From: Oscillospiraceae bacterium
GTDB taxonomy: Bacteria > Bacillota > Clostridia > Oscillospirales > Oscillospiraceae
DNA length: 5,054 nucleotides
Assembly: GCA_017458885.1 (NCBI GenBank)
Contig: JAFSZQ010000045.1
Coordinates: 1 to 5,054, forward strand
Direction of reading: 5' to 3'
The position numbers and the translations under genes are program-made. The notes beneath the pieces are model-generated. The model saw only the letters and a list, made by a program, of their open reading frames with translations. It had not been told where the DNA came from and did not search any database. This document shows positions 1 to 5,054 of the stretch, in pieces; within the stretch, counting starts at the first letter, position 1, and each line of letters opens with the position of its first letter.

Positions 1-1975
1 CGCCCGTCTCGGGATCGACCACCTTGCAGCGCACGTGCGGGAAGGCGTAGCCCACGGTGTCGGTGCGCACGTCCAGCGGATCCGTCCACGCGCTCATCGT
101 GTTGCCGGGGGCGCACTCGGTCTGGCCGTAGACGGAGACGATGCCGGTCATGTGCATCTCGTCCTCGCGCGCGGCGCGGCGCATCAGCTCCGGCGGGCAG
201 CCGGAGCCCGCCATGATGCCCGTGCGCATGTGCGAGAAGTCGGTCTTGCGGTAGTCGGGGTGGTGGAACATCGCGATGAACATCGTCGGCACGCCGTTGA
301 AGCAGGTGATCTGCTCCTGATCGATGCACGCGAGCGACGACTTCGCGGAGAAGTACGGCATGGGGCACATCGTCGCGCCGTGGGTCATCGCCGCGGTCAT
401 CGAGAGCGTCATGCCGAAGCAGTGGAACATCGGCACCTGTATCATCATGCGGTCGGCGGTGGAGAGCCCCATGCGGTCGCCGATGCACTTGCCGTTGTTC
501 ACGACGTTGTAGTGCGTGAGCATCACGCCCTTGGGAAAGCCCGTCGTGCCGGAGGTGTACTGCATATTGCACACGTCGTCGGGGCGCACGGCGGCAGCCA
601 TGCGCGCGAGCGTCTCCGGCGCGGTCATCTGCGCGCGCGCCATCGCCTCGTCGAACGTCAGGCACCCCGCTTGCCGGAAGCCGACGGTGATCACATTCCG
701 CAGGAACGGGAGACGCTTGCAGTGTAGCGGTTCGCCCGCCGCCGCTTTGGAAATTTCGGGGCAGAGCTCGTTGATGATGGCGGCGTAGTCGCTGTCCAGC
801 GCGCCGCCGGTCATCACCAGCGTGTGCGTGTCGCTCTGGCGCAGCAGGTACTCCGCCTCGTGGATCTTGTACGCGGTGTTCATCGTCACCAGCACCGCGC
901 CGAGCTTCGCCGCCGCCCAGAACGCGACGTACCACGCCGGCACGTTCGTCGCCCAGACCGCGACCTTGCTCCCCGCGCGCACGCCCAGGGAGATCAGCGC
1001 GCGGGCAAACGTGTCCACGTCGTCGCGGAACTCCGCGTAGGTGCGCGTGTAGTCGAGCGTCGTGTACTTGAAGCAGTACTGGTCGGGGAACTCCTCCGCC
1101 ATGCGGTCGAGCACCTGCGCGAACGTCAGGTCGATCAGCTCGTCCTTCTTCCAGACGTACTGCCCCGTGCCGTCGTGGTTGAAGTAGAGGCTCTTTTTCT
1201 TGCCGCGCGTGCTGCCGAAGCGGTTCATGAAGTTGACGAAGTGCGGGAAGATGACCCCCGCGTCGTCGAGGTCGGGCATCCACTCTGGCTTCCACTCCAG
1301 CGACAGGAAGCCGTCGTAGTCGATGGAGCCGAGCGCGCGCATCAGCGCGGGGATCGGCAGCGTCCCCTCGCCGACGAGGTTGTAGCGCCCCGCGTCGTCG
1401 CTGTCCTGCAAGTGGACGTGCCGGACGTACGCGCCGAGGTTCTTGATGGTCGCGTCGGGGCTTTCGCCGCGCTCGCGGTACGGGCAGTGCATCTCCCACA
1501 GCGCGCCGAGGCGGTCGCTGGCGTAGCCGTCGAGCAGCGCGCGCAGCCGCGCGGTGTCGGCGTAGACGCCGCGGGTCTTGAGCAGCAGCGTCACGCCGCG
1601 CTCCTCCGCGGCGGGCAGCAGCGCGTCGAGCCGCTCGCACAAGCGCGCGTCGTTCTCTCCGCGCGCGAGGGCGGAGACGTAGGGCGCGCGCGCCTCGGCG
1701 GCGAGCGCGAAAAGCTCCGTCAGCACGGGAACGCAGTCCGCCTCGGCGGCGAGGTCGCAGGACGTGTCGAGGCAGGGGACGGTCAGCTTGCGGTCGCGCA
1801 GCGCGCGCACCGTCGCGGCGACGTTATACTTGTGCAGCGCGCCGCCGCGCTCCGTGAGCGCGGGGGCGTTCTGGACGTCGTAGAGCTCCACGCCGGCAAA
1901 ACCCATTTCTTCGGCAAGATCAAGCGTCTCGTCCCACGAAAAATCCCAGCCGCGGGTCGAAAAGGAGAGGTTCAT
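1..1975 (-). CDS. TIM-barrel (sugar isomerase-like) / AMP-forming acyl-CoA synthetase fusion, C-terminus cut off
   Basis: One open frame of 658 codons reads from ATG (1975-1973) through the left edge without a stop. Residues 1-250 are a xylose-isomerase/AP-endonuclease-2-like TIM barrel: MNLSFSTRGW start, E161 and H163 in a LWEMHCPY segment, H188-x-x-D191, GEGTLP at 202-207, and E227 in SLEW. From about 272 an acyl-CoA synthetase follows, with the ATP-binding motif TSGTTGFPKG at 474-483, FHCFGM shortly after, and YGQTE at 616-620. The hinge motif and the catalytic lysine of the C-terminal subdomain lie beyond the window, so I estimate 150 or more residues are missing. By family, the ligase half converts a carboxylic acid, ATP and CoA to an acyl-CoA; its substrate cannot be read here. 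No signal peptide or membrane segment is seen, so it is probably cytoplasmic. It is the second gene of the T-box operon. In the barrel, K133 replaces the usual first metal-ligand Glu. The domain calls are secure; the role of the fusion is unknown. Confidence 0.9.
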   Translation of the reverse strand, partial: MNLSFSTRGWDFSWDETLDLAEEMGFAGVELYDVQNAPALTERGGALHKYNVAATVRALRDRKLTVPCLDTSCDLAAEADCVPVLTELFALAAEARAPYVSALARGENDARLCERLDALLPAAEERGVTLLLKTRGVYADTARLRALLDGYASDRLGALWEMHCPYRERGESPDATIKNLGAYVRHVHLQDSDDAGRYNLVGEGTLPIPALMRALGSIDYDGFLSLEWKPEWMPDLDDAGVIFPHFVNFMNRFGSTRGKKKSLYFNHDGTGQYVWKKDELIDLTFAQVLDRMAEEFPDQYCFKYTTLDYTRTYAEFRDDVDTFARALISLGVRAGSKVAVWATNVPAWYVAFWAAAKLGAVLVTMNTAYKIHEAEYLLRQSDTHTLVMTGGALDSDYAAIINELCPEISKAAAGEPLHCKRLPFLRNVITVGFRQAGCLTFDEAMARAQMTAPETLARMAAAVRPDDVCNMQYTSGTTGFPKGVMLTHYNVVNNGKCIGDRMGLSTADRMMIQVPMFHCFGMTLSMTAAMTHGATMCPMPYFSAKSSLACIDQEQITCFNGVPTMFIAMFHHPDYRKTDFSHMRTGIMAGSGCPPELMRRAAREDEMHMTGIVSVYGQTECAPGNTMSAWTDPLDVRTDTVGYAFPHVRCKVVDPETG

Positions 1976-3372
1976 GTCGTCTCCTCCTCGTAAGCGATCT
2001 TGTTGAGCGCGTTGACATAGGCGCGGATGCTCGCGCCCACGATGTCGGTCGAGATGCCGCGCCCCGCGTAGAGCTTGCCGCCCGCGCGCAGGCGCACGAC
2101 GGTCTCGCCCATCGCCTCGTGCCCCTCGGTGACGGTGCGGATCTGGAAGTCGTCCATCTCGCAGTGCCGCCCCGTGACCTGTTCGAGCGCGAGGAACGCC
2201 GCGTCGATGGGCCCGTCGCCGAGCGCCACGCCCTCCAGCTCCCTGCCGCCCTTGGCGAGCTTGAGGTGCGCCATCGCGGTGATGCCGCTGCCGGAGTTGA
2301 CGACGTAGCTCTTGACCTCGTAGGTCGTCGGCACCTGCATCGCGGCGGCGGCGACGATGGCGTCCAGCTCGCGCGCGCTGAGCGCCTCCTTGCGCCGCGC
2401 GATGCGCTGGAACGCATCCCACACGGCGGTTTCGTCCTCCGCGCTGAGGTCGTAGCCGAGCTTCGCGACCGCCTGCAGCACCGCCGCGCGGTCGTCGTGC
2501 GCCGAGAGCGTCATGCCCGCGTGCTCGTCGCCGCCGAAACCGTCGTAGGGCGTGTTGCGGCTCGCCTCGAACAGCCGCGCGATCTGGCTGACGCCGCGGC
2601 CCAGCTCCGTGGTGCGCACGCGCGTGCGCACGGAAAGGCCCTCGCCCTTTGCGGCGAGTACCTTGGCGACGCTCGAGAGCGAGACGCGGTTCGCGGGGTA
2701 CGCCGCCGCCTTGACCTCGCGCGCGCCGCGCAGCACCGCGGTCACGGCGCAGGCGTCCGCCATCGCCAGCGCGTCCGAGCAGGCGACGCCGACGCTGACG
2801 CTCCGCAGCGCGGGGACGGTCTCGTACAGGTCCTCGAAGAACGCCGCGAACTCGCGCGGCAGCATCGCGCCCGCCGCGTCGCAGACGGTGACGGTCGCCG
2901 CGCCCGCTTCGATCGCGGCGCGGAGCGCGGCGCGCAGATAGTCCGGCTCGGCGCGGGTCGCGTCGTCCGCGACGAACTCCACGTCCGCGCACTTCTCGCG
3001 GCAGTACGCCACGAGCTCGCGGATGAGCGCGAGCATCGCGTCGGGCTTCTTGTGGCAGAGGTATTCCATCTGCACGGTGCTCGTCGGCGTCACGACCTGC
3101 AATCTTGGGCGCTTTGCGTCCCGGATCGCGTTCCACGCCGCGTCCGCGCCCTCGCGCGAGAGCGCGACGGGCACGGCGACGGCGCTCTCCTTCACCGCGA
3201 GCGCGACGGATTTGACGCGCAGCGCGTCCGCCTTCGCGTTCTCGACGCCCTCCAGCTCGATGACGGACACGCCGAGGCGGTCGAGCTGCTTGGCAAGCTC
3301 GAGCTTCTCGCGGAACGAGAGCTGTGCGCCGAGCGCCTTCATCGTCACGTCGCTGATGCGTACTTCTTCCAT
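1972..3372 (-). CDS. LeuA-like protein with degenerate catalytic barrel and intact regulatory domain
   Basis: The protein has 466 residues. Residues 4-240 follow the HMGL-like TIM barrel of 2-isopropylmalate, citramalate and homocitrate synthases: EKLELAKQLDRLGVSVIELE at 22-41, DDATRAEPDYL at 136-146, REVKA near 218. Residues about 350-461 match the LeuA regulatory (dimer) domain, with GDGPIDAAF at 385-393, VTEGHEAMGE at 414-423 and GRGISTDIVGAS at 437-448. The catalytic residues are gone. The family motif RDGEQ reads KALGA at 12-16, the metal-binding HCHND reads ACSDA at 197-201, the GERxGN segment reads roughly YPANR near 225, and the HESGIH region (near 280-292) is not recognisable. It is therefore probably not an active synthase; a leucine-binding sensor, scaffold or a new activity are alternatives. 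It is shorter than typical LeuA (about 500-560 residues). It is first in its operon behind a T-box, and its stop overlaps the next start. The family is clear; the function is unknown. Confidence 0.92.
   Translation of the reverse strand: MEEVRISDVTMKALGAQLSFREKLELAKQLDRLGVSVIELEGVENAKADALRVKSVALAVKESAVAVPVALSREGADAAWNAIRDAKRPRLQVVTPTSTVQMEYLCHKKPDAMLALIRELVAYCREKCADVEFVADDATRAEPDYLRAALRAAIEAGAATVTVCDAAGAMLPREFAAFFEDLYETVPALRSVSVGVACSDALAMADACAVTAVLRGAREVKAAAYPANRVSLSSVAKVLAAKGEGLSVRTRVRTTELGRGVSQIARLFEASRNTPYDGFGGDEHAGMTLSAHDDRAAVLQAVAKLGYDLSAEDETAVWDAFQRIARRKEALSARELDAIVAAAAMQVPTTYEVKSYVVNSGSGITAMAHLKLAKGGRELEGVALGDGPIDAAFLALEQVTGRHCEMDDFQIRTVTEGHEAMGETVVRLRAGGKLYAGRGISTDIVGASIRAYVNALNKIAYEEETT
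1981..1988 (-). promoter_or_regulatory. Ribosome binding site of the fusion gene, inside the upstream gene
   Basis: AGGAGGAG on the minus strand lies 5 bases before the ATG at 1975 (7 bases counted from AGGAGG). It is also the coding sequence for the Glu-rich tail (EEE) of the LeuA-like protein. With the ATGA overlap at 1975-1972 it supports this start and translational coupling. Confidence 0.8.
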
Positions 3373-3378
3373 GGTCAG

Positions 3379-3386
3379 CCCCTCCT
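3379..3386 (-). promoter_or_regulatory. Ribosome binding site of the LeuA-like gene
   Basis: AGGAGGGG on the minus strand stands 6 bases before the ATG at 3372-3370 and fixes that start. It lies beyond the T-box terminator and directly after the second copy of the terminator arm. Confidence 0.85.
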
Positions 3387-3392
3387 GTTTTG

Positions 3393-3440
3393 GGCTTCAA
3401 GGGATGAAAAAATCCCCGAAGCCGATTTTGGCTTCAGGGA
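3393..3440 (-). repeat. Duplicated terminator 5' arm on both sides of the terminator 3' arm
   Basis: UCCCUGAAGCC (3440-3430) recurs as UCCCUUGAAGCC (3404-3393), with one added U, just after the U-tract and before the ribosome binding site. The arm GGCUUCGGGGA between them can pair with either copy, though less perfectly with the second: GGCUUC with GAAGCC and GGGA with UCCC, enclosing the U-tract. Confidence 0.75.
3407..3440 (-). terminator. Intrinsic terminator of the T-box leader
   Basis: UCCCUGAAGCC (3440-3430) pairs over 11 base pairs, one of them G-U, with GGCUUCGGGGA (3423-3413) around a 6-base loop, followed by six U (3412-3407). A small hairpin CGAAU/AUUCG (3453-3441) abuts it and shares two bases with the antiterminator's 3' strand, so terminator and antiterminator appear to exclude each other. 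Confidence 0.93.
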
Positions 3441-3451
3441 CGAATCAAATT

Positions 3452-3475
3452 CGCGGTACCACCCTGATTGCCGCG
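3452..3475 (-). promoter_or_regulatory. T-box sequence and antiterminator
   Basis: AGGGUGGUACCGCG at 3465-3452 matches the T-box consensus (AGGGUGGNACCGCG) at every fixed position. CGCGG (3475-3471) pairs with CCGCG (3456-3452) to form the antiterminator helix, leaving the UGGU bulge free to pair with the tRNA acceptor end ACCA. Confidence 0.95.
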
Positions 3476-3581
3476 CCCTCGCGGACGCGACCGCTCTCGA
3501 GCTCCAATAAGCTCATGACCGATGACGGGGTCATCCGTGCCTCACTACTTGCCCGCGCGTTCGCAAGACCGACTCGGGAGC

Positions 3582-3584
3582 CAG
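3582..3584 (-). promoter_or_regulatory. Candidate T-box specifier codon CUG (Leu)
   Basis: In T-box leaders the specifier codon sits just before the lower Stem I helix, separated by one purine. Here CUG is followed by G (3581) and then CUCC (3580-3577), which pairs with GGAG. Shifted by one base, the codon would be UGG (Trp). The acceptor-binding sequence UGGU calls for a tRNA with discriminator A, which fits tRNA-Leu and not bacterial tRNA-Trp (G). The usual AGUA/GAA loop E bases around the specifier are not clear, so this remains an inference. Confidence 0.6.
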
Positions 3585-3691
3585 ACCGTCGTCTCCTTCC
3601 GCGCCGGCTCGCACCGCCCGCCGGCTCTCTGAAGCGTTCTGAAAACGCGGATTCTCCTTCAACGTCTTTGTCCGTATTCAACTATGTGAGC

Positions 3692-3720
3692 ATTGTAGCG
3701 GGGTTCGCGCGGAATGTCAA
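3692..3720 (-). promoter_or_regulatory. Sigma-A type promoter of the T-box operon
   Basis: TTGACA (3720-3715) is followed after exactly 17 bases by TACAAT (3697-3692). The -35 is perfect and the -10 differs from TATAAT at one base. Transcription should start near 3687-3685, a few bases before Stem I of the T-box, which fits the element's known layout. Confidence 0.9.
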
Positions 3721-3762
3721 GGACAAATTCATCCAAAAAAACTGTACGCCGCCGGCAAATCG

Positions 3763-3771
3763 TGCTATAAT
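3763..3771 (+). promoter_or_regulatory. Extended -10 promoter of the metH activation operon
   Basis: TGCTATAAT joins a perfect TATAAT (3766-3771) to an upstream TGN extension. No good -35 is seen at the expected distance (around 3742-3748), as is common for extended -10 promoters. The predicted start near 3778 gives a leader of only about 24 bases, so no cobalamin or SAM riboswitch is possible from this promoter. It faces away from the T-box promoter. Confidence 0.75.
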
Positions 3772-3787
3772 TCCCTCAAAAAACCGA

Positions 3788-3794
3788 GGGGAGG
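3788..3794 (+). promoter_or_regulatory. Ribosome binding site of the MetH activation gene
   Basis: GGGGAGG stands 7 bases before the ATG at 3802 and supports that start. Confidence 0.8.
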
Positions 3795-3801
3795 CGCGCA
3801 T

Positions 3802-4458
3802 ATGCGGCCCAATGTCGACGAGATCCTGCGCTATCTCCGCGTGCGCGGCGAGGCGGGCGACCTGCGGGAGCGGGTCGGGCGCGCGGCGGACGAGCTTGCG
3901 GAGAGCCTGCGGCCGAGGTACGTCTACCGCCTGTTCCCGCTCTCGCGCACGCCGGAGGGCGTGGCGCTCGCGGACAGCGGCGTGACGCTGACGGGCGCGC
4001 TCGCGGAGACGATGCTGCGCTCCTGTGACGCGGCGGCGCTGCTGTGCTGCACGCTCGGCATGGAGTTCGAGCGCCGCCTGCGCGCGCTAGAGCGCCGCGA
4101 CATGGGCGAGGCGGTCATCCTCGACGCCTGCGGCAGCGCGTGGGTCGAGGCGGGCTGCGACGCGGCGGCGGCGGAGCTTTCCGCCCGCGTTGCCCCGCGG
4201 TATTTGACCGACCGCTTCTCCCCGGGCTACGGCGACCTGCCGCTGTCCTTACAGCCCGCCGTGCTGCAGGCTCTGGACGCGGAGCGGCGGCTCGGCGTCC
4301 ACTTGAGCGACAGCTTTTTGATGACCCCGGGCAAATCCGTCACCGCCGTGCTCGGCGTTGCGGACGAGCCCCAGCCCGCGCGCGTGCGCGGCTGCGGCTT
4401 CTGCGCGATGCGCGGGAGCTGCGACTACCGCAAGGGAGGGACGACCTGTGCCGTTTAA
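3802..4458 (+). CDS. Stand-alone methionine synthase (MetH) activation-domain protein
   Basis: The protein has 218 residues and resembles the C-terminal activation domain of cobalamin-dependent methionine synthase (Met_synt_B12). In the family this domain binds S-adenosylmethionine and supports reductive methylation of oxidised cob(II)alamin. The SAM-binding motif RxxxGY is present as R138-FSP-G142-Y143 in DRFSPGYGDLPLSLQ, and LMTPGKSVTAVLG (173-185) matches the late conserved TPxxS region. The C-terminus has four cysteines at 198, 201, 207 and 216 (CX2CX5CX8C); this tail is an addition to the domain as I know it from E. coli MetH, and its role is not known to me. The gene sits directly before metH and overlaps it by 11 bases, so the two parts are probably made together in the cytoplasm. 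A similar split with a separate activation gene is known from Thermotoga maritima. No regulatory site is seen beyond the promoter. Confidence 0.92.
   Translation: MRPNVDEILRYLRVRGEAGDLRERVGRAADELAESLRPRYVYRLFPLSRTPEGVALADSGVTLTGALAETMLRSCDAAALLCCTLGMEFERRLRALERRDMGEAVILDACGSAWVEAGCDAAAAELSARVAPRYLTDRFSPGYGDLPLSLQPAVLQALDAERRLGVHLSDSFLMTPGKSVTAVLGVADEPQPARVRGCGFCAMRGSCDYRKGGTTCAV
4433..4440 (+). promoter_or_regulatory. Ribosome binding site that decides the metH GTG start
   Basis: AGGGAGGG, inside the end of the activation gene, lies 7 bases before GTG at 4448. The next in-frame ATG falls within the conserved GAMGT motif and would remove the first strand of the barrel, so GTG is the likely start. 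Confidence 0.8.
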
Positions 4459-5054
4459 ACCGCTTGACTTTACCAAAAACCACGTCCTCATCGGCGCGAT
4501 GGGGACGGTCTTGCAGCAGCGCGGGCTTCCGCCCGGCGCGATGCCCGACCTGCTGAACCTCACCGACCCCGCGCTGATCGAGGGCGTCTACCGCGACTAC
4601 CTCGCCGCGGGGACAGAAATTCTATATACCAACACCTTCGGCACGAACGCCCGCAAGCTCGCGAAGACGGGCAGGAGCGTGCGGGAGGTCGTCTCCGCCG
4701 CCGTCGCGGCCGCGCGCCGCGCGGCGGCGGGCACGGACGCGCTCGTGGCGCTCGACATCGGACCGCTCGGCGAGCTGCTCGAGCCGATGGGGACGCTGAC
4801 GTTCGAGGCGGCGTACGAGCTGTTCCGCGAGGTCGCCGTCGCGGGCGCGGAGGCGGGCGCCGACCTCGCCGTCATCGAGACGATGACCGATCTCTACGAG
4901 GCGAAGGCGGCGCTGCTGGCGGTCAAGGAGAACACCGCCCTGCCCGCGTTCGTCACGATGTCGTTCGAGAGCGACGGGCGCACGTTCACCGGCTGCGCCG
5001 TCGCGTCGATGGCGCGGACGCTGACGGGGCTGGGCGCGGACGCGGTGGGGCTCA
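4448..5054 (+). CDS. metH: Cobalamin-dependent methionine synthase, homocysteine-binding domain (N-terminal part)
   Basis: A frame of 202 codons runs open from GTG at 4448 to the right edge. It is the beginning of the homocysteine S-methyltransferase barrel, which holds the zinc that activates homocysteine for methyl transfer from methylcobalamin. Visible landmarks are IGAMGTVLQQRG (15-26), TEILYTNTFGTN (56-67), ALDIGPLGELLEP (101-113), VIETMTDLYEAKAAL (142-156) and TGLGADAVGL (193-202). By family the first zinc-binding cysteine comes immediately after this last segment, just outside the window, so zinc ligands, the folate domain and the B12 domain cannot be checked. The family's usual Asp in DGAMGT is Ile15 here. 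The separate activation gene just upstream argues for a MetH lacking its own activation domain. A plain homocysteine methyltransferase without B12 domain is the alternative, but less likely given that neighbour. Confidence 0.88.
   Translation, partial: MPFKPLDFTKNHVLIGAMGTVLQQRGLPPGAMPDLLNLTDPALIEGVYRDYLAAGTEILYTNTFGTNARKLAKTGRSVREVVSAAVAAARRAAAGTDALVALDIGPLGELLEPMGTLTFEAAYELFREVAVAGAEAGADLAVIETMTDLYEAKAALLAVKENTALPAFVTMSFESDGRTFTGCAVASMARTLTGLGADAVGL

Larger units (their letters stand above)
3407..3687 (-). promoter_or_regulatory. T-box riboswitch leader, probably sensing uncharged tRNA-Leu
   Basis: A leader of about 280 bases lies between the minus-strand promoter and the terminator. Stem I base: AAGAC (3668-3664) pairs with GUCUU (3569-3565), and GGAG (3657-3654) with CUCC (3580-3577), with GA-rich internal loops between them as in the T-box kink-turn. 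The distal part has the characteristic AGAGA (3630-3626), then GCCGGC (3625-3620) pairing with GCCGGC (3608-3603) around GGUGCGA. Further hairpins are GAUGAC/GUCAUC (3535-3521) and GAGCU/AGCUC (3514-3499). The conserved T-box and the terminator follow. In this family, uncharged tRNA pairs with the specifier codon and with the antiterminator bulge and blocks termination, so downstream genes are expressed when the amino acid is scarce. The element is secure; the amino acid is less so. Confidence 0.93.

Noticed and set aside
35..727. Plus-strand open frame of 230 codons opposite the ligase domain
   Set aside because: The minus strand encodes the acyl-CoA synthetase motifs SGTTG and YGQTE here; the plus-strand product has no family features.
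824..1993. Long plus-strand open frame of 389 codons opposite the fusion gene
   Set aside because: It is rich in Arg, Ala, Val and His without recognisable motifs, as expected for the antisense of a GC-rich gene. The minus strand has clear domains through the whole stretch.
2119..3510. Plus-strand open frame of 463 codons opposite the LeuA-like gene
   Set aside because: It is an antisense shadow with low-complexity composition. It also runs through the T-box terminator region, and the minus strand matches the LeuA family along its length.
3581..3583. UGG (Trp) as T-box specifier
   Set aside because: It would leave no purine between codon and helix, and the UGGU acceptor-pairing sequence does not fit the discriminator G of bacterial tRNA-Trp. 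It is kept only as the main alternative to CUG.
3445..3681. Minus-strand open frame of 78 codons starting with TTG inside the leader, possible leader peptide
   Set aside because: It has no ribosome binding site, its start falls at the very beginning of the transcript, and the bases are accounted for by T-box structure.
3773..3790. CCCTC/GAGGG inverted repeat before the activation gene, possible regulatory hairpin
   Set aside because: The predicted transcript start (about 3778) lies after the first arm, so the hairpin would not be in the RNA; the stem is only 5 base pairs.
3023..3985. Plus-strand open frame of 320 codons crossing the intergenic region
   Set aside because: It crosses the LeuA-like gene in antisense, the T-box, both promoters and the activation gene in a wrong frame.
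4044..4556. Plus-strand open frame of 170 codons over the activation gene and metH start
   Set aside because: It is an Arg-rich out-of-frame shadow; the other two frames carry conserved MetH activation and homocysteine methyltransferase motifs.

Overview
The window is strongly GC-rich by eye, with third codon positions mostly G or C. It nevertheless carries Firmicutes-type signals: consensus TTGACA/TATAAT-like promoters, strong AGGAGG ribosome binding sites and a tRNA-sensing T-box leader. Together with the protein families, this suggests a high-GC member of the Clostridia (Oscillospirales or Christensenellales type, perhaps gut-derived). The taxonomic guess is inference.

Layout. Two divergent transcription units leave a regulatory region of about 430 bases at 3373-3801. 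To the left, on the minus strand, runs promoter (3720-3692), Leu-type T-box leader with intrinsic terminator (about 3687-3407), a LeuA-like protein of 466 residues (3372-1972), and a fusion protein (1975 to beyond position 1). The fusion joins a xylose-isomerase-like TIM barrel to an AMP-forming acyl-CoA synthetase. The two reading frames overlap as ATGA and look translationally coupled. To the right, on the plus strand, runs an extended -10 promoter (3763-3771), a stand-alone methionine synthase activation protein (3802-4458), and the start of cobalamin-dependent methionine synthase metH (GTG at 4448, running off the right edge).

How the genes work together. The rightward unit is a split MetH: the S-adenosylmethionine-binding reactivation domain is a separate small gene just before the catalytic gene. 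The leftward unit is less ordinary. The LeuA-like protein keeps the LeuA barrel scaffold and a well-preserved C-terminal leucine-type regulatory domain, but the catalytic Arg-Asp motif and the His-x-His metal site are replaced. It is therefore unlikely to be a working 2-isopropylmalate synthase. The T-box has a candidate CUG (Leu) specifier and a UGGU acceptor-binding sequence that fits tRNA-Leu. The operon is thus probably induced when leucine is short, and joins a LeuA pseudoenzyme to an acyl-CoA ligase fusion. One speculative reading is a leucine-responsive route that activates a branched-chain or related carboxylic acid, with the LeuA-like protein as leucine sensor or scaffold.

No tRNA or rRNA genes, insertion sequences or CRISPR arrays were seen.
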